Below, in pieces: positions 1 to 8,702 of a DNA stretch of 64,000 nt. The notes beneath the pieces are model-generated. The model was not told the DNA's origin, ran no database searches, and was given only the letters and a program-made list of their open reading frames with translations. The stretch is taken from positions 41,330-105,329 of the forward strand of contig CAZRXG010000013.1 in assembly GCA_964603985.1 (NCBI GenBank), in the 5' to 3' direction. Position numbers and translations under genes: made by a program. Positions within the stretch are counted from its first letter, which is position 1. Each line of letters begins with the position of its first letter. The stretch is from CAZRXG01 sp964603985. Its GTDB lineage: Bacteria > Chloroflexota > Anaerolineae > Aggregatilineales > UBA3940.

Positions 1-1983
1 CAGCCATGCCGCCCAGGTGCGATACCAACCCGCATCACCATATCCGGTTTGTCCCGCCATCTCAGCGGCCCTGTCCAGTGCGATCAGCGCCTCATCCATC
101 TCACCGACCGCATAGCGGGTCGGGGCGGCCAGCCCCTGTGCAATCGCCATATTCGCAGCCACTCCCAGCGCACGTCCGGTTTCCTCCGCCAGCCGGTGCG
201 CCTCCTGTGCCGCGTCCAGTCTATTCCCCTCGTAGTGAAGCATTCCCAACCGGCTGAATATCAACCCGGCGACCGGCGCATAGTGTCCACCCGCACCCGC
301 ATAGCGTTCCAGTGCTTCCTCGCACAGGGCGATGGCCTCTCCACGCCGACCGAGGTTGTTCAGCGTCAACGCCAGCGACAGTTCCACCGTCGTCGTGGCA
401 ACCGGCTGGTCGAGGGTTTTCCCGGCCTCATACGCCCGACGGAACGCATCCGCCGCTTCATCCAATGGGCGGGTGCGCTCGATGGCCTCGGCCAGCAGCC
501 ATAATCCCAGCACGCGCCACTGCATCTGCTCCTCCGGCAGACGTGCCAGCGCGTCGTGCGTCAGTTGGGTGGCCGCTTCTGCGTCGCGCTGGCCCAGCAG
601 CGCCACGAACCCACTCAGCAGCCGGGCCAGCCCCACTGCCAGATCGGGCGCGTCATCCCCGATGGCATTCGCCTGCTCGGCGGCCTCGGTCATCCTCCCA
701 ATGAAGGCCAGCGCCCACGCCTGATACATGGTCAGCAGCGGATTGGCTGTCACCCGTTGATTGGGAAGGCGGCCCAGCCAATTAAATACCGTCTGCACGT
801 TGCCACGCTGCAACATGCGCCCCGCAGTGCGCTCCATCAGCGTTTCGGCGGTTGTATAGTCGCCCGTCATTTCCCCAAGAATCAATGCATGGTGGATCGC
901 AAGCTCGTCGTGATCGTTGGCTGCATACCACGCAGCCGCGTCGTGATGCAACTGCTCGCGCTCGTCCGCTGGCAGAGTCAGGCGCATCATTTCCGCAAAC
1001 AGGCGATGGTAACGGTACCACGTCCGCGAATGATCGAGTGGCACCACAAACAAATTGGCGCTTTCGAGGTGCTCCAGCATCTGCTGGCCGTCGCTGCGCC
1101 CGGTGAGGGCATCACACAGCGGCGCTGTCAACCGGTCAAGGATGGCAGTGTGACGCAGAAACTCGCGCACCGGTTCCGGTTGGCGTTCTACCACCTCGCT
1201 GATGAGGTAATCCACCACATAGCGGTCGCTCCCCGCAAACGCCGTGATGAATGTCTCTACGTCCTGCTCCCCCCGGCGTTGCAACGCCAGCGCCGCCATC
1301 TGCAGCCCGGCGATCCAGCCCTCGGTGCGGGCTTCCAGCGCATGAATGGCTTCTACCGGCAGGTGTAGTTCCATTGTTTCCTGGAGGAAGTCTGCCACCT
1401 CGTCAGGCGTGAAGCGCAGGTCATGCTGCCGGATTTCGATCATCTGCCCGCGCGCCCGGTAGCCGGGCAGCGGCAGCGGCGGGTCCTCCCGCGTGACGAT
1501 CACCACATGCAGCGTCGGGGGCGCGTGGTCAATGAGAAAGCGCGGAATCGCGTGGATGTCGCGCTCGGTGATGGTATGGTAGTCGTCCAGCACCAGCACA
1601 ATGCGCCGATCCAGACGGCCGATCTCGTTCACCAGTTGGGTCAACGACGCATTGAGCGACATCTGCGGCGCACTGAGACTTTGCAGCACCGCTTCGCCGA
1701 AATCCGGCACTATCTGCTGTAGGCTGACGATCAGGTAGCGCATGAACAGCACCAGATCATTGTCACCTTCGTCCAGCGACAGCCACGCCGTCGAGGAATC
1801 GATCCGATCCAGCCAGGAGCGGATCAGGGTGGTCTTGCCGAATCCGGCAGGCGCAGAGACCACTGTGAGGCGCAGACCGGGGTGCAACCCGCCGTTGAGA
1901 CGGGTTAGCAGACGTTCCCGCGTCACCACGTTGGGGCGCGGTGGTGGCGGGATGGTTTTGGTTAGCAAAATAAAATCGGACAT
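1..1983 (-). CDS. MalT/LuxR-family ATP-dependent transcriptional regulator, 5' part (truncated by window edge)
   Basis: An open frame of 661 codons runs from the ATG at 1983 off the left edge without a stop, so the C-terminal end is missing. The protein starts MSDFILLTKTIPPPPRPN, the typical opening of MalT-type signal-transduction ATPases. It has a Walker A (APAGFGKTT) near residue 45 and a Walker B-like LVLDDYH near residue 120. A long helical repeat region with A/L-rich TPR-like pairs follows. In the family an N-terminal STAND ATPase is followed by TPR-like repeats and a C-terminal LuxR helix-turn-helix that binds promoters when ligand and ATP are bound. The HTH would lie beyond the window. 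GAGAG 7 bases before the ATG can serve as ribosome binding site. The effector is unknown. Confidence 0.88.
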   Translation of the reverse strand, partial: MSDFILLTKTIPPPPRPNVVTRERLLTRLNGGLHPGLRLTVVSAPAGFGKTTLIRSWLDRIDSSTAWLSLDEGDNDLVLFMRYLIVSLQQIVPDFGEAVLQSLSAPQMSLNASLTQLVNEIGRLDRRIVLVLDDYHTITERDIHAIPRFLIDHAPPTLHVVIVTREDPPLPLPGYRARGQMIEIRQHDLRFTPDEVADFLQETMELHLPVEAIHALEARTEGWIAGLQMAALALQRRGEQDVETFITAFAGSDRYVVDYLISEVVERQPEPVREFLRHTAILDRLTAPLCDALTGRSDGQQMLEHLESANLFVVPLDHSRTWYRYHRLFAEMMRLTLPADEREQLHHDAAAWYAANDHDELAIHHALILGEMTGDYTTAETLMERTAGRMLQRGNVQTVFNWLGRLPNQRVTANPLLTMYQAWALAFIGRMTEAAEQANAIGDDAPDLAVGLARLLSGFVALLGQRDAEAATQLTHDALARLPEEQMQWRVLGLWLLAEAIERTRPLDEAADAFRRAYEAGKTLDQPVATTTVELSLALTLNNLGRRGEAIALCEEALERYAGAGGHYAPVAGLIFSRLGMLHYEGNRLDAAQEAHRLAEETGRALGVAANMAIAQGLAAPTRYAVGEMDEALIALDRAAEMAGQTGYGDAGWYRTWAAWL

Positions 1984-2096
1984 GCTACGCTCTCGTGATG
2001 GTGGGCGCTTTCGGCAGATCGTGCACCGGCTGCGGTAGAGTCTTTATTACTCTATACGTGTCGGACCTGCGAGGAGTGTCACTCAGGTGTTCGCGG

Positions 2097-2780
2097 TTAC
2101 CGGCGAGTGCCTAACGCCTCCCGCTCCTGCGCGGCGGCCTGCTCCAGCACCCGCCGCTGTTTATCGATGCGGGCCTGCTGCCGCACAGACAGCGCCAGGA
2201 TCACCCCGCCAATCGCGAAGCACAGCACCGCCGTCCCCAGCGCCACCGACACGATCCCGACGACCATCACATATACTGCAAGAGAGCTCGCCGCTCCCAA
2301 CCCGCTGATCAATGCCGGGATCAGCCAGCCGCGCCCCCGATCCAGCCCGTAAAAGCCGATGGCCAACAGGCCGGTTGCGACGAACGTGATCCCCAGCGCG
2401 AAAGCGACGTGTATCCCGCCCATTGACAGAAAGACCGTCATCGCGGATAGGCCACCGGCCATTATGAGGTAGGTCAGGAACAGCCCCCAGTTAAAGCGGC
2501 GGCGTTTTCGCCACCCTTCGTGGAACTCCGCCGGGTCGATAAGGTCCACTTCTTCCACCGATACCAGCGGCAGCGCCATGTCGCGCAGCCGGGTCAGTAC
2601 GCCATATAGCGCCGACTGATCGGGCAGCGGCCCGGTAATGATTGTCTTACCGGCCTTGACTTCCACGCGCATTCCCTCAAACCATTGCGCCCATGTCTCG
2701 GCATCCAGCCGCCCCTCGACGCGAATCTGGTACGTCTTCTGGGTGGTGGCAGAAAGTTCGTGGTAGACTTCTTCGGGCAT
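2097..2780 (-). CDS. Four-TM membrane protein with a small N-terminal soluble domain, function unknown
   Basis: 227 residues from the ATG at 2780, chosen because GGAGG lies just upstream (CTGGAGGTGATC then ATG); the open frame extends 14 codons further without a ribosome binding site. Residues about 10-80 form a soluble region with the pattern QIRVEGRLDAETWAQWFEGM and TGPLPDQSALYGVL. Similar patterns recur, from memory, in short Chloroflexota and actinobacterial proteins of unknown role. A basic stretch (WRKRRRFNW) precedes four hydrophobic segments, and the protein ends in a charged helix (QQARIDKQRRVLEQAAAQ). It is transcribed away from the SGNH hydrolase at 2953. No enzymatic motif is visible. 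Confidence 0.7.
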   Translation of the reverse strand: MPEEVYHELSATTQKTYQIRVEGRLDAETWAQWFEGMRVEVKAGKTIITGPLPDQSALYGVLTRLRDMALPLVSVEEVDLIDPAEFHEGWRKRRRFNWGLFLTYLIMAGGLSAMTVFLSMGGIHVAFALGITFVATGLLAIGFYGLDRGRGWLIPALISGLGAASSLAVYVMVVGIVSVALGTAVLCFAIGGVILALSVRQQARIDKQRRVLEQAAAQEREALGTRR

Positions 2781-2849
2781 GATCACCTCCAGGTCACAAA
2801 TACGGTGATCACAGCATAGCATAATGCTGAACGGAAAACATCATGCGCA

Positions 2850-2886
2850 GGGTAGAGTGGGGGGGTAGAGCCGGGGGTGTAGAGGG
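2850..2886 (+). other. G-run cluster, possible G-quadruplex, in a divergent intergenic region
   Basis: Four runs of three to seven G (2850-2852, 2859-2865, 2873-2877, 2884-2886) are separated by 6-7 base spacers that repeat TAGAG. A short inverted repeat (GTTGA, 5-base gap, TCAAC) follows at 2891-2905. The block lies between two divergent genes. The sequence fits the G3+N1-7 quadruplex rule; a role is inferred only. Confidence 0.4.
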
Positions 2887-2952
2887 TAGAGTTGACCTGT
2901 TCAACCTTCTCAAATGGATCGCCCTGAGCCATACAAGCAGAGAACGCACAGT

Positions 2953-3642
2953 ATGAAAATCGCCTGTTACGGAGACAGCCTCACACGCGGATTCCCCGGT
3001 GTATCGTACGTTCAGCAGATGCGCCGCATGGCACCCGAGCACACCATCCTGAACTACGGCAGGGGCGGCGATACTGCGCTCAGTCTGTTGTATCGCATCG
3101 AACGGCACGGCCTCGCCCGTCCGGTCGATGCGGCGGTTCTCTGGGTGGGGGTTAATGATGTGCTGGTGCGACTGTCGCCGCTGGGCAGCCTGGCGAAACA
3201 GATAATGGGACAGCCCCCGGCGCAGGATCAGGATGTTTTCCGCCGCTACTATGCCGCACTGCTGACCCTGATCGCGCCGCACACGCCGCGCCTAATTGCG
3301 GTGCTGCCGCTGTGCATCGGGGAAGACTTGAGCAACTCGTGGAACCAGAAGCTTGCCGGACTTGGCACTATCGTTAAAGAAGAGGCTGAACGGTTCTCCA
3401 ACGTGTACATCCTCGATCTACGTCCGGCAGCCGCCGATGTCCTGCGCGGTAAACTTATTGCCCCCTATCAACCCAAGACAATACCGCACATGATCCTCGA
3501 TCTTTTTATGCTCACCACCGATGCGGCCATCGACCGGGCAGCGGCAAAGCGCGGCCTGCACCTCACTCTTGACGGTGTGCATCTCAACACAACCGGGGCG
3601 CGATTGGCCGCCACACACATCCTCGCGGCCCTCGAATCGTAG
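2953..3642 (+). CDS. SGNH/GDSL-type hydrolase
   Basis: 229 residues from the ATG at 2953; the frame opens 13 codons earlier, but the protein fold begins at MKIACYGDSL. Block I is GDSLTRG with the nucleophile Ser9. Block III is WVGVNDV (the G-x-N-D oxyanion residue) near residue 80. Block V is DGVHLN with catalytic Asp207 and His210. These match SGNH hydrolases, which cleave acyl esters on lipids, thioesters or glycans. There is no signal peptide, so it is probably cytoplasmic. It lies just upstream of an acyltransferase, which suggests acyl or lipid turnover, but the substrate cannot be read from sequence. Confidence 0.82.
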   Translation: MKIACYGDSLTRGFPGVSYVQQMRRMAPEHTILNYGRGGDTALSLLYRIERHGLARPVDAAVLWVGVNDVLVRLSPLGSLAKQIMGQPPAQDQDVFRRYYAALLTLIAPHTPRLIAVLPLCIGEDLSNSWNQKLAGLGTIVKEEAERFSNVYILDLRPAAADVLRGKLIAPYQPKTIPHMILDLFMLTTDAAIDRAAAKRGLHLTLDGVHLNTTGARLAATHILAALES

Positions 3643-3768
3643 CCCATCCATCTCCCCTGTATCCCCGGACATACCCCACATTCTACCGTTCGGCTGATCC
3701 CACACGTCCAGAAATCTGCGAAGCTGTTGGCAGTTTGGCACGGAAATTTCGCAGAGGAGAAACTGGAC

Positions 3769-4473
3769 ATGGTATCCGCTCGGACATATGCACGTATTGG
3801 CAATGCACTCATTGGCACCTTTATGAACATCGCGCTGCGTGCTGACACCGTTCAGCACGCGCCGCTGCCCGAAGGCCCGAAGCTGATTGCCTTCAATCAC
3901 CCGTCAACCACCGATCCGATCTTCATGCTGCCGGTGGTCAGGGAACCGATGACCATTCTCGTCACCGAGATGGCCTTCAAGACGCCGGTCTTTGGCGAAC
4001 TGATCCGGCGGGCCGGGCATATTCCGGTAGTGGCCGACAACGGACGGATGGCCTTCAATGAAGCGATAGCCCGGCTGCGCGCAGGTGAGACGATCGGCAT
4101 CTGCCCTGAAGGCGCGCTCAGCCCAGCCGAAGGTGGCCTGTGCCGCCCTCGCACCGGTGCGGTGCGGCTCGCGCTGAAAGCGAATGTGCCAATCATACCG
4201 GTGGGCATCGCACTCGACCGCAGCCGACTGCTCTGCGTCGACACTGTCGTCGAGAACTATCACGAAGAGGCGCGCTATTATCTTAACGGCCCCTATGCGG
4301 TGACGTTCGGCCAGGCGCTGACCCTCAAGGGCAATGTCAACGATTGGGCCTACGTTCGCGGCGAAGCCGCCCGGCTGCTTGAGCACATCGGTCGACTGGC
4401 GCACGAGAGCGCCCGGCGGCTCGCGCCGCCCGCCACCGCCTTCCCGATGCCGGTCGTCGTGCAGCGCCCATAA
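3769..4473 (+). CDS. 1-acyl-sn-glycerol-3-phosphate acyltransferase family protein (PlsC-like)
   Basis: 234 residues from the ATG at 3769, preceded by GAGGAG at 3753-3758; the frame extends 14 codons upstream without a better site. The HX4D acyltransferase motif is NHPSTTDP near residue 45. The second block, FGELIRRAGHIPV, leads to a PEGALSP substrate-binding motif near residue 120 and a VPIIPVGIAL block. The family transfers acyl chains from acyl-ACP or acyl-CoA to lysophosphatidate at the membrane in phospholipid synthesis. Length is normal. The two dehydrogenases downstream on the same strand suggest a lipid-related group. Substrate could also be another lysolipid. Confidence 0.85.
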   Translation: MVSARTYARIGNALIGTFMNIALRADTVQHAPLPEGPKLIAFNHPSTTDPIFMLPVVREPMTILVTEMAFKTPVFGELIRRAGHIPVVADNGRMAFNEAIARLRAGETIGICPEGALSPAEGGLCRPRTGAVRLALKANVPIIPVGIALDRSRLLCVDTVVENYHEEARYYLNGPYAVTFGQALTLKGNVNDWAYVRGEAARLLEHIGRLAHESARRLAPPATAFPMPVVVQRP

Positions 4474-4514
4474 CGCAAGTAAACTCAATATGATCCGTGA
4501 TCTGACCACTCACC

Positions 4515-4583
4515 GGGTGGGCAGGTGGATGCTAACAGAAGGTGCCGTGTCCCGCGCGGCTGTGCATCCCTACCTGCCCACCC
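4515..4583 (+). repeat. Long nested inverted repeat (stem-loop) between plsC-like and SDR genes
   Basis: GGGTGGGCAGGT at 4515-4526 pairs perfectly with ACCTGCCCACCC at 4572-4583. Directly inside, GGATGC (4527-4532) pairs with GCATCC (4564-4569), leaving a 2-base bulge, so 18 base pairs close a 31-base loop. It is far larger than a normal terminator and lacks a T-run. It could be a palindromic repeat element or a structured RNA. Confidence 0.6.
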
Positions 4584-4710
4584 TGCCACTCATACACCCC
4601 CTCCTGAACCCCCAATGTACCCCTGGAACCACCCTTCGGTTGATCTCGTTCTACCGGTCCGTGCTGTATGCTCTGGGCACAACTTGAATTGGAAACGGAG
4701 GAATTTTGAG

Positions 4711-5553
4711 ATGGATAGCTATGTGATGATTACCGGCGCTGCCGGTGGACTGGGCAAAGCCTTTGCCGCCGAATGTGCTATGCGCGGTTGGAACCTATTC
4801 CTGACCGATGTGTCCCAACCTGCGCTCGAAGCGGCTGCCACCGGCCTCAAACGCATGTACGGCGTTACCGTCGAAGCCTACACCTGCGACCTGATCGATG
4901 CGCAGGCCCGTGACGCGCTCTGGAAGCACGTTGCCCGGCGAGAGCTGCGCTTTCATATGCTGTGCAACGTTGCCGGTGTCGATTACCAGGGGCCATTCGT
5001 TCAGCGCCGCCTGAATGAGCTGCAAACCATTGTCCGCCTCAACATCGAGGCCACCGTCGAGATGACGCGCCGCATGCTGGCTTTCAAGCATCCGGCCCAC
5101 CGCCTGCTTATCGTCAACGTCAGTAGCCTTGCTGCCTTCTATCCCATGCCGGTCAAGGCCGTTTACGCTGCGTCCAAGCGCTTTCTGCTGGATTGGTCGC
5201 TGGCCCTGAATGAGGAGCTGCGCCCACAGGGGGTGATGGTCACCGCGCTGTGCCCTGCCGGTATGCCCACTAACGACGCCTGCATCCGCGCGATCACCGC
5301 GCAGGGATTCGCCGGGCGCATCACTACCATGAACGTAGGCGACGTGACCCGGCTGACTATCAACCGGGCGCTTGCAGGACAGACCGTTGTGGTGCCGGGT
5401 GTCGCCAATCAACTGCTACGTGTGCTCGGAACGCTGGTCCCGCCGCCGCTGGTTGCCGCTCTCATCAACCGCCGCTGGCAAAAGGCTCATCAGAAGGCGG
5501 ATGGGAGCGGTCACGTGCCCCCTCTGACTCCGTCAGTCGGCACCCCGGCCTGA
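4711..5553 (+). CDS. Short-chain dehydrogenase/reductase (classical SDR)
   Basis: 280 residues from the ATG at 4711, chosen because GGAGG at 4697-4701 sits 9 bases upstream; the frame stays open for 62 more codons, with low-quality sequence. The N-terminal TGAAGGLG is the nucleotide-binding glycine motif. CNVAG replaces the usual NNAG, and the catalytic Ser (NVSSLAAF) and YAASK complete the set. Family members use NAD(P)(H) to oxidise or reduce alcohols, ketones or acyl intermediates in the cytoplasm. A C-terminal stretch (QLLRVLGTLVPPPLVAALI) is hydrophobic and may associate with membrane, as in fatty-acyl or ketosphinganine-like SDRs. The exact substrate is unknown. Confidence 0.83.
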   Translation: MDSYVMITGAAGGLGKAFAAECAMRGWNLFLTDVSQPALEAAATGLKRMYGVTVEAYTCDLIDAQARDALWKHVARRELRFHMLCNVAGVDYQGPFVQRRLNELQTIVRLNIEATVEMTRRMLAFKHPAHRLLIVNVSSLAAFYPMPVKAVYAASKRFLLDWSLALNEELRPQGVMVTALCPAGMPTNDACIRAITAQGFAGRITTMNVGDVTRLTINRALAGQTVVVPGVANQLLRVLGTLVPPPLVAALINRRWQKAHQKADGSGHVPPLTPSVGTPA

Positions 5554-5583
5554 TACCTCTGGACTTGTGCCGCCTGTAAGTCT

Positions 5584-5611
5584 GTAGGGACGCGGCGTGC
5601 TGTGTCCCTAC
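5584..5611 (+). repeat. Short palindrome between two SDR genes
   Basis: GTAGGGAC at 5584-5591 pairs with GTCCCTAC at 5604-5611 over a 12-base loop. There is no T-run. It resembles GTAGGG...CCCTAC palindromic repeats that are common in many bacterial genomes, so it may be a dispersed repeat rather than a terminator. Confidence 0.4.
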
Positions 5612-5657
5612 CCAGGGCAAAATCAGGTGAGTAATTCTTAACATGGAGAGTAAACCA

Positions 5658-6560
5658 ATGACTGAAAACCGAAACCTGACAGGAAAAAACATCGTCATTA
5701 CCGGCGCGACCTCTGGTATAGGCCGGGCGGCACTCGAAGCCTTGGCCCTGCGTGGGGCGCACGTCATCGGGGTGGGACGCTCGACAGCGCGCGGTGACGC
5801 TGTCAGGCAAGCCCTTCTGGCCTGTGATCCGCACGCTGACGTGGTCTTCTTCACCACCGACCTGTCATCTCAGCGACGGGTACGCGAACTGGCCGTCAAC
5901 ATCTATCGCGAAGTCAATGCCTCCGGCCACGGCAAACTCGACGCGCTGATCAACAACGCCGGGACGGTGTCGAGCTGGTACACTGCCACCGAAGACGGCT
6001 ACGAACTACAGTTTGCGGTCAACCACCTCGCCCCTTTCCTGCTCACCCACAAACTGATGCCGCTGCTACGCCGCGCGCAGTTTGGCCGCGTGATAACCGT
6101 CAGTTCAGGGTCACATTATCACACCAAGATGCACTGGCCCGACGTGATGTACCGCACCAATTACAATACACTCGCGGCCTATAAACAGTCCAAGCTGGCG
6201 AATGTGCTCTTTACCGCCGAACTCAACCGGCGGCTGGGGCTAGGCTCAAATGTTCGGGCCTATGCCGCCGATCCCGGACTGGTCAACACCGAGATCGGCC
6301 TCAAGGGCACAGGCGGTATTGAGGCGCTGGTCTGGCAGGTGCGCAAGCGGGCCGGTGTCAGCCCCGAACAGGGCGCGCAGACCATCGTTTATCTGGCCGC
6401 CGATCCCAAGCCTGCATGCTCCCATTGCATCTACTGGAAAGACTGCCAACCCATCGCCCCCAGTGATGCGGCCCTCGATGCAAGGGAAGCGGCGCGTCTA
6501 TGGGCGCTTTCCGAACAGTTGTGCGGCTTCGCATGGCTTCGAAAGGAGCAGGCTGCATGA
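5658..6560 (+). CDS. Short-chain dehydrogenase, retinol-dehydrogenase-like
   Basis: 300 residues from the ATG at 5658, preceded by GGAG at 5645-5648; an upstream ATG at 5643 has no ribosome binding site. Motifs are TGATSGIG for cofactor binding, NNAG, VSSGSHYHTK with the catalytic Ser, and AYKQSK with Tyr and Lys. The layout resembles eukaryotic-type retinol dehydrogenase or WW-domain oxidoreductase SDRs, which act on lipophilic alcohols with NADP(H). The C-terminal part contains a short Cys pair (CSHCIYWKDC) not typical of the core fold. It follows the SDR at 4711, but the 104-base gap holds a palindrome, so co-transcription is uncertain. Confidence 0.83.
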   Translation: MTENRNLTGKNIVITGATSGIGRAALEALALRGAHVIGVGRSTARGDAVRQALLACDPHADVVFFTTDLSSQRRVRELAVNIYREVNASGHGKLDALINNAGTVSSWYTATEDGYELQFAVNHLAPFLLTHKLMPLLRRAQFGRVITVSSGSHYHTKMHWPDVMYRTNYNTLAAYKQSKLANVLFTAELNRRLGLGSNVRAYAADPGLVNTEIGLKGTGGIEALVWQVRKRAGVSPEQGAQTIVYLAADPKPACSHCIYWKDCQPIAPSDAALDAREAARLWALSEQLCGFAWLRKEQAA

Positions 6561-6715
6561 TTTTACTCATGGCGTGGACCGCGGTGAAGCTCACTGGCAA
6601 CAAGGCGTTCTTCAATCAACTAAAAGACACTCTTGTGAAAATCCTGTCACCTTTGGGGATGCTGAATCCTCGCCGTGATGGGAAAAAGGGGAGCACCGCA
6701 CAAATCAGTGGCTGA
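6557..6715 (+). CDS. Small hypothetical ORF overlapping the SDR stop
   Basis: 52 codons starting at the ATG of an ATGA overlap with the upstream stop codon. The product (MILLMAWTAVKLTGNKAF...) has a short hydrophobic start and a basic tail, with no recognisable family. The 4-base overlap is what translational coupling would look like, but the flanking region is decayed and this may be chance. Confidence 0.25.
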   Translation: MILLMAWTAVKLTGNKAFFNQLKDTLVKILSPLGMLNPRRDGKKGSTAQISG

Positions 6716-6873
6716 ACGGAAGCGAGACTTCACTGCACGCTCTGAATGGACAAACGAGGAGTGTGGCCCTAAAACCCGCAATGCCAAAAGACTACATCCG
6801 GCCCGAAAAGTGGCTCGTTTTCGGCCAGCTATACGGACGCGTTGATCACACCGCTCGCAACTCCCGCTGCAAG

Positions 6874-7110
6874 CTATCTCAGATTGACGGGCGGGAGTTG
6901 CTCGCGGACCAACTCCTGTACGGCGGCTGCGCTTTCCAACGTCAGCGCGGCCTCGGCGACCTGTTGAGCCTGTTCCAACGGCACGGCACGGATGATTTGC
7001 TTGGCAAGCGGGATTGCCGGTGGGTTCATGCTGAACTCGTCCAGTCCCAGCCCTAACAGGATTGGGATCGCCAGCGGCTCACCGGCCAGTTCTGCGATGC
7101 TCTCGCAAAC
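6874..7110 (-). pseudogene. C-terminal remnant of PTS enzyme I (PEP-protein phosphotransferase)
   Basis: The minus-strand frame ending at 6874 encodes AELAGEPLAIPILLGLGLDE followed by FSMNPPAIPLAKQIIR. This is the conserved C-terminal segment of enzyme I, which autophosphorylates from PEP and passes phosphate to HPr. Only about 75 residues of a roughly 570-residue protein remain. The catalytic His domain and the rest of the PEP-binding barrel are missing, and upstream codons (to about 7224) do not match the family. No HPr or other PTS gene is nearby. It is therefore a decayed gene fragment, perhaps left by a deletion. Confidence 0.7.
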
Positions 7111-7302
7111 GTAATCAGGCTGGATATCGCTGGTTGCGAGTCGCTCATGTGTGATGACGCCGGTCAGGGGCGAGAGACATCCTGGTGATGTCACGCCCCC
7201 TTTGCATACAGAAGAGGGATGCATAGGATGATACGATCTTTCATCGAGGGGATGCCGGGAGAGTTTGGACGATAGCTCCTATACTTCTATGAAGCGCATG
7301 CG

Positions 7303-7695
7303 TTGTCCATCAATCTTGTCGTCCTGGCGTATGGGTTTATGATGCTGATGTCGTGGACGACCCCGCTACGCATTTATCGTCACGCGGTTGTTATCGTTGC
7401 CAGGCGGGTCCATGAGCATCCCAACCTGACCCGCAAGACGGTTAAACGAATTCGGGATCAGATTGAAATCCCCTGGCAGGAAGTGGTAAATGCAACACCC
7501 TTCCCACTGGTTGCGCACACGGGGGCATTGATCCCCAAACAGAAATCAGTTGAACCGCTGCAGCATCTGCTTGATGAGAAGGAATTGGTCACTCACGCAC
7601 TTGAGGTGCTTAAAGGAACGCACATCCGGAAGATCATGCCCAGCTATCGCTCGGGGTTGAAGAAAGAAACATTGTCTGACGATGCTGAGAGCTGA
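7303..7695 (+). CDS. Hypothetical protein, possibly a gene remnant
   Basis: 130 codons from a TTG at 7303 with no clear ribosome binding site. The first 30 residues are hydrophobic (MSINLVVLAYGFMMLMSW), then the protein is basic and helical (ARRVHEHPNLTRKTVKRIRD). No family was recognised. It lies next to the enzyme I remnant in a region that looks rearranged, so it may be the tail of a broken gene rather than an intact one. Confidence 0.3.
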   Translation: MSINLVVLAYGFMMLMSWTTPLRIYRHAVVIVARRVHEHPNLTRKTVKRIRDQIEIPWQEVVNATPFPLVAHTGALIPKQKSVEPLQHLLDEKELVTHALEVLKGTHIRKIMPSYRSGLKKETLSDDAES

Positions 7696-7775
7696 GCGAG
7701 TTTATCGGTTAGATGTCAGGTACAAACACGTTTGAACCTCCACTTGTTCGTACCAACTCAGTTTTATCCCATTTT

Positions 7776-8702
7776 TCAGCAGGTTTGTTCTTGAAAAACA
7801 CCTTGCCAGAAACGGGTATGATAGGCAAGTTGGAAATAGCCACGTGCAAGGCGTTCTGGTAAACGGAGTGCGTAGACCACGTAGAACAGCCCTATGATGA
7901 GATTCTGGAGCAGCACAGAAGGGTGGCTTAAAAACAAGTTTCTGATCGCTGCCGGATAACGAGCAAGTCGGGCGTCGATAAGGTTGGGGCGCAATTCCGG
8001 GTAACGCAGTGCAAGGTGATAAGACGAGCGCCCTTCATTGTAGGCGTCGTTAAGCCCCACGTCACGATCCTTAACGAAGCGATGATAACCCAATGCCCGG
8101 GGACAGTAGACAAATTCGGCATTTGACCGGGCCAGCCGGTACCCAAATTCGATGTCGTCGTGCTTGGTAAACCTGAACTCGGTATCAAACCCTCCCACAG
8201 ACTCAAACAGGCGACGGCTGAGAGACACATTCCCCGATAAACAATCCCAGAACGTCAGCGAGTATCCCGGTTGGGACAGCTTATCATAATGTTCTTCGTA
8301 GCGACTGCTGAGATATTCCTCCCAGGGGGTAAGGGAATGCTGATCCAGGATGCGAACCTGGCCGAGGCATACGGCAGTCTGTGCCTGGGCCCGGATATGC
8401 TCGGACAACATCTCCGGTGTGGCGATGATGTCGTCGTCTAGAAAAAGGAGTAAGGGAGCCTCTGCCAATGCTGCTCCCCGGTTGCGTGCTGCACTTGGCC
8501 CACTGTTAGCCCCATTGATCCAGCGCAAAGTGTAAGGGGCGGCAAACGCTTCGAGCATCGCTTCGGAACCATCGGTAGATCCGTCCAGCGACACAATCAC
8601 TTCAAACGGGTGGCTGGTTTGGCTGCACAAAGCTTCTAAAACCATACGTAAGCTCTCGCAGCGTTGATAACTTGGAATTATCACCGAAATGTCAGGTGTC
8701 AT
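7776..8702 (-). CDS. Glycosyltransferase family 2
   Basis: 308 residues from the ATG at 8702, which overlaps the stop of the upstream deacetylase by 4 bases. The start, ISVIIPSYQR, is the GT-A fold opening, and LFLDDDI near residue 92 is the metal-binding DxD-type motif that holds the nucleotide sugar. GFDTEFRFTKHDDIEFGYRL is the acceptor-side ED-like block. The C-terminal hydrophobic segment (NLIIGLFYVVYALRL) suggests membrane association. It is the last gene of the glycan operon that runs from the flippase at 13679. It should add a sugar to a growing surface glycan; donor and acceptor are unknown. Confidence 0.9.
   Translation of the reverse strand: MTPDISVIIPSYQRCESLRMVLEALCSQTSHPFEVIVSLDGSTDGSEAMLEAFAAPYTLRWINGANSGPSAARNRGAALAEAPLLLFLDDDIIATPEMLSEHIRAQAQTAVCLGQVRILDQHSLTPWEEYLSSRYEEHYDKLSQPGYSLTFWDCLSGNVSLSRRLFESVGGFDTEFRFTKHDDIEFGYRLARSNAEFVYCPRALGYHRFVKDRDVGLNDAYNEGRSSYHLALRYPELRPNLIDARLARYPAAIRNLFLSHPSVLLQNLIIGLFYVVYALRLPERLARGYFQLAYHTRFWQGVFQEQTC

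Noticed and set aside
556..1368. A 270-codon plus-strand frame in the first 2 kb
   Set aside because: It is antisense to the MalT-type regulator, which has clear Walker motifs on the minus strand.
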